NCBI GenBank assembly: GCA_032117135.1
Contig: JAULZV010000045.1
Span: forward strand, 1 to 6,771
Reading direction: 5' to 3'
Source: JAULZV01 sp032117135
Lineage (GTDB): Bacteria > Patescibacteriota > Minisyncoccia > Phycocordibacterales > JAACPR01
Length of the DNA: 6,771 bases
In this document: positions 5,271 through 6,771 of the stretch, piece by piece
How positions within the stretch are numbered: the first letter of the stretch is position 1
How the letters are laid out: every line of letters starts with the position of its first letter
The notes under the pieces: model-generated
Told to the model about the DNA's origin: nothing
Databases searched by the model: none
The model's input: the letters and a program-made list of their open reading frames with translations, nothing else
Made by a program: the position numbers and the translations under genes

Positions 5271-5315
5271 AAAAATAAATCGCCCAATGCGTTCGCATTG
5301 GGCTCATTATTTTTT
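5271..5315 (-). terminator. Intrinsic terminator behind tRNA-Ser
   Basis: On the minus strand GCCCAATGC (5303-5295), loop GAAC, GCATTGGGC (5290-5282), nine perfect pairs, then GATTTATTTTTGTG. The upstream A-rich run 5315-5307 pairs with the U-rich run 5277-5271, as in the tRNA-Arg terminator. The inner ATGC-GANN-GCAT is shared with that copy. Confidence 0.88.
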
Positions 5316-5316
5316 G

Positions 5317-5403
5317 TGGAGGGAGAGGGATTCGAACCCTCGATACCATTTCTGATATTCCGGTTTTCAAGACCGGTGCATTCAACCTCTCTGCCATCCC
5401 TCC
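5317..5403 (-). tRNA. tRNA-Ser (anticodon UGA)
   Basis: An 87-nt class II tRNA. The acceptor GGAGGGA pairs with TCCCTCC, the anticodon stem CCGGT/ACCGG holds loop CTTGAAA (anticodon TGA, reads UCA), the long variable arm ATATC...GGTAT is as expected for serine, and the T arm GAGGG-TTCGAAT-CCCTC is perfect. CCA is not encoded: the discriminator is followed by CAAAA. The discriminator reads A, whereas bacterial tRNA-Ser usually has G73. The last 16 bases of its T arm and acceptor are copied in inverted form at 5251-5266 and in part directly at 5118-5129. Confidence 0.95.
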
Positions 5404-5425
5404 ATATTTTTCTTGGTTTGTACCC

Positions 5426-5437
5426 TGAGGCGCCTCA
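5426..5437. repeat. 12-bp perfect palindrome with GGCGCC centre
   Basis: TGAGGCGCCTCA, lying 22 bp upstream of tRNA-Ser, is a perfect palindrome. The same GGCGCC hexamer occurs in both arms of the inverted repeat at 5511-5566. It could be an operator for the tRNA-Ser promoter region; there is no direct evidence. Confidence 0.4.
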
Positions 5438-5510
5438 ACACGGTTGCATATCGTGGCATTTCAAAAACAAGTACTGTGATAATAGCAAAAAAGGGCGTAT
5501 TTGCAATACA

Positions 5511-5566
5511 GGCGCCGGGCGGCCACGACAGTTATACAGTACAAGGGCAAGACTGCGCCCGGCGCC
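5511..5566. repeat. GC-rich 11-bp inverted repeat upstream of the VKOR gene
   Basis: GGCGCCGGGCG (5511-5521) and CGCCCGGCGCC (5556-5566) are exact inverted copies around 34 bp. The right arm ends 1 bp before the TGC of the extended -10 box, so it covers the -35/spacer area. The 8-bp direct repeat CAATACAG lies at 5504-5511 and 5573-5580, and GTATT/AATAC (5497-5509) and GTACTGT/ACAGTAC (5471-5477, 5536-5542) give further pairing options. The GC content is far above the surroundings. It could be an operator, a structured leader of a longer transcript, or the remains of a small insertion. Confidence 0.6.
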
Positions 5567-5567
5567 A

Positions 5568-5576
5568 TGCTACAAT
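5568..5576 (+). promoter_or_regulatory. Extended -10 promoter of the VKOR-like gene
   Basis: TGC-TACAAT followed by ACAGCCT and ATG 5584. The hexamer matches TATAAT in five positions. No -35 is seen, and the right arm of the inverted repeat occupies the spacer. The predicted start is at or beside the ATG. Confidence 0.65.
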
Positions 5577-5583
5577 ACAGCCT

Positions 5584-5994
5584 ATGATTGATACAATAAT
5601 AATTATCCTTGCAGCACTTGGAGTACTGCTCTGTTACCAAATTTATACAAAGAAAAAAAGTCCCAAACCAATGGTCTGCCCTCTTAAAGCAGATTGTAGT
5701 ACTGTTCTTAAAAGTGATTTCTCTACCCTCTTTGGAATTGATTTGATTTGGTATGGTTTTGCATACTATTCAGTTATCGCCCTCTCTTACACTTCTACAC
5801 TTATTGTTCCCGAACTTCATGTCCCGCTCTTTTATAATTCTCTCGTTGCAATTTCGGCAGGAGCATTTCTTTTTTCAATGTATCTCACTGCTATTCAAGC
5901 ATTCAAAATCAAATCATGGTGTTCATGGTGCCTGACATCAGCACTTCTTTCGACACTTATTCTTATCTGCTCACTTATCAAAATTGGTTTATAG
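5584..5994 (+). CDS. VKOR-like disulfide bond-forming membrane protein
   Basis: 136 residues, the size of a bare VKOR domain without a fused thioredoxin. Four hydrophobic segments are seen: about 4-21, 52-75, 80-107 and 113-135. The conserved cysteine pair of the outer loop is Cys32 and Cys38 (VCPLKADCSTV), followed by the family segment S44-DFSTLFGI-D53 and the 'WYGFAYY' helix. The active-site CxxC is Cys113-Ser-Trp-Cys116 (WCSWCLTSA), at the start of the last helix. VKOR homologues in bacteria replace DsbB: they pass electrons from an exported thioredoxin-like oxidase (through the loop cysteines) to a quinone via CxxC. No DsbA-like partner is in the window. ATG 5584 is chosen, not the frame opening at 5413, because the protein starts directly with the first membrane helix and the -10 box is 7 nt upstream. 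It is oriented away from tRNA-Ser, and the next gene has its own promoter. Confidence 0.93.
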   Translation: MIDTIIIILAALGVLLCYQIYTKKKSPKPMVCPLKADCSTVLKSDFSTLFGIDLIWYGFAYYSVIALSYTSTLIVPELHVPLFYNSLVAISAGAFLFSMYLTAIQAFKIKSWCSWCLTSALLSTLILICSLIKIGL

Positions 5995-6013
5995 TCTTGT
6001 ACAGCTTTTTATC

Positions 6014-6042
6014 TCGACAAAAACACCCTCAGAGTTGATAAT
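6014..6042 (+). promoter_or_regulatory. Promoter of the two-TM protein gene
   Basis: TCGACA (6014-6019), exactly 17 bp, then GATAAT (6037-6042). Each hexamer matches consensus in five of six positions. Only ACATAC separates the -10 from ATG 6049, so the transcript would start at or beside the ATG. Confidence 0.75.
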
Positions 6043-6048
6043 ACATAC

Positions 6049-6525
6049 ATGATTCTTCCCAAGCAGGAAAAGATTTCTTGGCAACACCCTGAGCACAAGC
6101 ATGCAGTCAAAAATGCTGACTGGTTTTGGTCAGTTGGTATTGTAGCTGCTGGAGGTATTTTTCTTTCTGTCTTTTTTCAAAACTATCTCTTTGCACTTTC
6201 GATTGTATTGTTTGTAGCTATTTCGTTCACCCTTGTGAGACGTGAGCCTCGATTACTTACATTTGAAATTTCAAGACGAGGTGTCCGCGCAGGTAATATC
6301 CTGTATCCCTATTCTCTTCTCGAGTCTTTTTGGGTCGAAGACGGAGAGTTTGATGACATGATTCTTTTTAGATCCAAAAAACCTCTTTCTCCAATACTTG
6401 TTATACCCTTTGACAGTACCCAGACACACCCCGAAGAAATACGCGACTATCTCTTAGACTACCTCGACGAAGAAGAACTTGAAGAACCTTTGCATCAGAT
6501 TTTGATGGAGTGGTTTGGGTTTTAG
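6049..6525 (+). CDS. Hypothetical two-TM membrane protein
   Basis: 158 residues. The N-terminal 24 are polar and contain a W-x-H-P-E-H motif (ISWQHPEHKH), followed by a hairpin of two membrane helices at about 25-43 and 46-63. Then comes a beta-rich cytosolic part (LLTFEISRRGVRAGNILYPY, SFWVEDGEFDDMILFRS, LSPILVIPFDS) and an acidic C-terminal helix (DYLLDYLDEEELEEPLHQIL). Basic residues after the second helix (VRREPR) suggest both ends face the cytosol. The layout resembles proteins with two helices and a PH-like sheet that are often seen in CPR genomes next to small housekeeping genes, but I cannot name a family. It has its own promoter and no Shine-Dalgarno sequence. Confidence 0.85.
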   Translation: MILPKQEKISWQHPEHKHAVKNADWFWSVGIVAAGGIFLSVFFQNYLFALSIVLFVAISFTLVRREPRLLTFEISRRGVRAGNILYPYSLLESFWVEDGEFDDMILFRSKKPLSPILVIPFDSTQTHPEEIRDYLLDYLDEEELEEPLHQILMEWFGF

Positions 6526-6665
6526 GGGTATCTTTTAGGAATTGTCTAACAATCAAAAAACAGTGAGGACGGAACATGCTGCGAAGATTTTGCAAAAGTG
6601 GCATGTCACTCTTCTGATTTAATACAGTTGACTATGAGTACCGATTTTAATCAAAAAGAATTCCT

Positions 6666-6680
6666 CGATGCTCTGCATCG
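6666..6680 (+). repeat. Perfect 6-bp hairpin, possible left-end hairpin of an IS200/IS605 element
   Basis: CGATGC-TCT-GCATCG, 20 bp before the transposase start. IS200/IS605 elements carry subterminal hairpins that the Y1 transposase recognises on single-stranded DNA, and the position fits a left end. The right end is outside the window, so the boundary cannot be fixed. Confidence 0.5.
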
Positions 6681-6684
6681 TACA

Positions 6685-6693
6685 TGCTAGTAT
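6685..6693 (+). promoter_or_regulatory. Extended -10 promoter of the transposase gene
   Basis: TGC-TAGTAT, then GAACCA and ATG 6700. The hexamer matches TATAAT in four of six positions, but the TGC extension and the 6-nt distance repeat the pattern of the other genes here. Confidence 0.5.
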
Positions 6694-6699
6694 GAACCA

Positions 6700-6771
6700 A
6701 TGGAACACATACGAAAGGCACACAATGTATCACTTCTTATATACCACATAGTTTGTCCTGCAAAATACAGA
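6700..6771 (+). CDS. tnpA: IS200/IS605 family Y1 transposase (TnpA), N-terminus only
   Basis: The frame stays open for 24 codons to the right edge: MEHIRKAHNVSLLIYHIVCP then AKYR. The pattern 'R..HnVslL.YH.V...KYR' is the first strand-helix of the Y1_Tnp (transposase IS200-like) domain, just before the HUH motif expected further on. Such transposases move IS elements as single-stranded DNA, binding subterminal hairpins and cutting with one Tyr. The catalytic His and Tyr residues lie outside the window, so whether the copy is intact is unknown. No Shine-Dalgarno sequence is present. Confidence 0.85.
   Translation, partial: MEHIRKAHNVSLLIYHIVCPAKYR

Noticed and set aside
5067..5397. Several overlapping frames on both strands (67-81 codons) across element B and tRNA-Ser
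   Set aside because: They run through the tRNA, the terminator and the structured repeat; the GC-rich repeat simply lacks stops by chance.
5413..5583. Extended N-terminus of the VKOR-like protein from ATG 5413
   Set aside because: It would translate the GC-rich inverted repeat and the promoter, and adds a 57-residue tail with no resemblance to VKOR proteins.

Overview
The window looks like a chromosome segment of a Candidate Phyla Radiation bacterium (Patescibacteria, probably a Parcubacteria-type lineage). This is inferred from the gene content, not from any search: short, strongly diverged PilM, PilN and PilO homologues in one operon, a free-standing MetRS C-terminal tRNA-binding domain next to ruvX, a DUF1653 protein, a small VKOR-like membrane protein, tRNA genes without an encoded CCA, and very few Shine-Dalgarno sequences. 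The background is moderately AT-rich. One gene (349-1002) is clearly more AT-rich than its neighbours.

Layout. 1-221 (-): start of an unrecognised protein that runs off the left edge. 349-1002 (-): a nuclease-like protein with a PD...ExT signature. 1109-1305: a structured non-coding element directly behind tRNA-Arg(UCU) (1306-1377, -). 1472-3754 (-): pilM, pilN, pilO and an 87-residue single-pass membrane protein, read as one operon from a promoter just upstream of pilM. 3834-4575 (-): ruvX followed by the tRNA-binding OB-fold gene, with a very strong hairpin behind them. 4666-5019 (-): DUF1653 gene with a good ribosome binding site and a strong terminator. 5118-5316: a second copy of the structured element, directly behind tRNA-Ser(UGA) (5317-5403, -). 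5404-5583: a gene-free stretch with a GC-rich inverted repeat. 5584-5994 (+): VKOR-like disulfide-forming membrane protein. 6049-6525 (+): two-TM hypothetical protein. 6700-6771 (+): first 24 codons of an IS200/IS605-type Y1 transposase.

Main signal. Both tRNA genes are followed by about 200 bp of non-coding DNA with the same architecture: a terminator hairpin starting at the tRNA 3' end, then a three-way-junction fold (P1 closing stem, P2 hairpin, P3/P4 long stem). The two copies differ at many positions, yet at least eight paired positions change together so that pairing is kept. The closing stem of each copy is built from the 3' end of its own adjacent tRNA: one inverted copy (16 bp exact for tRNA-Ser) and one direct copy at nearly the same distance (202 and 205 bp). 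I do not recognise this element. It could be a mobile element that targets tRNA 3' ends, a tRNA-linked structured RNA, or both.

A second recurring pattern is transcription start placement. Six genes have a -10 box (four of them with TGC directly before it) only 6-7 nt upstream of the ATG, which predicts leaderless mRNAs. The DUF1653 gene, with AAGGAG 6 nt before its ATG, is the clear exception.
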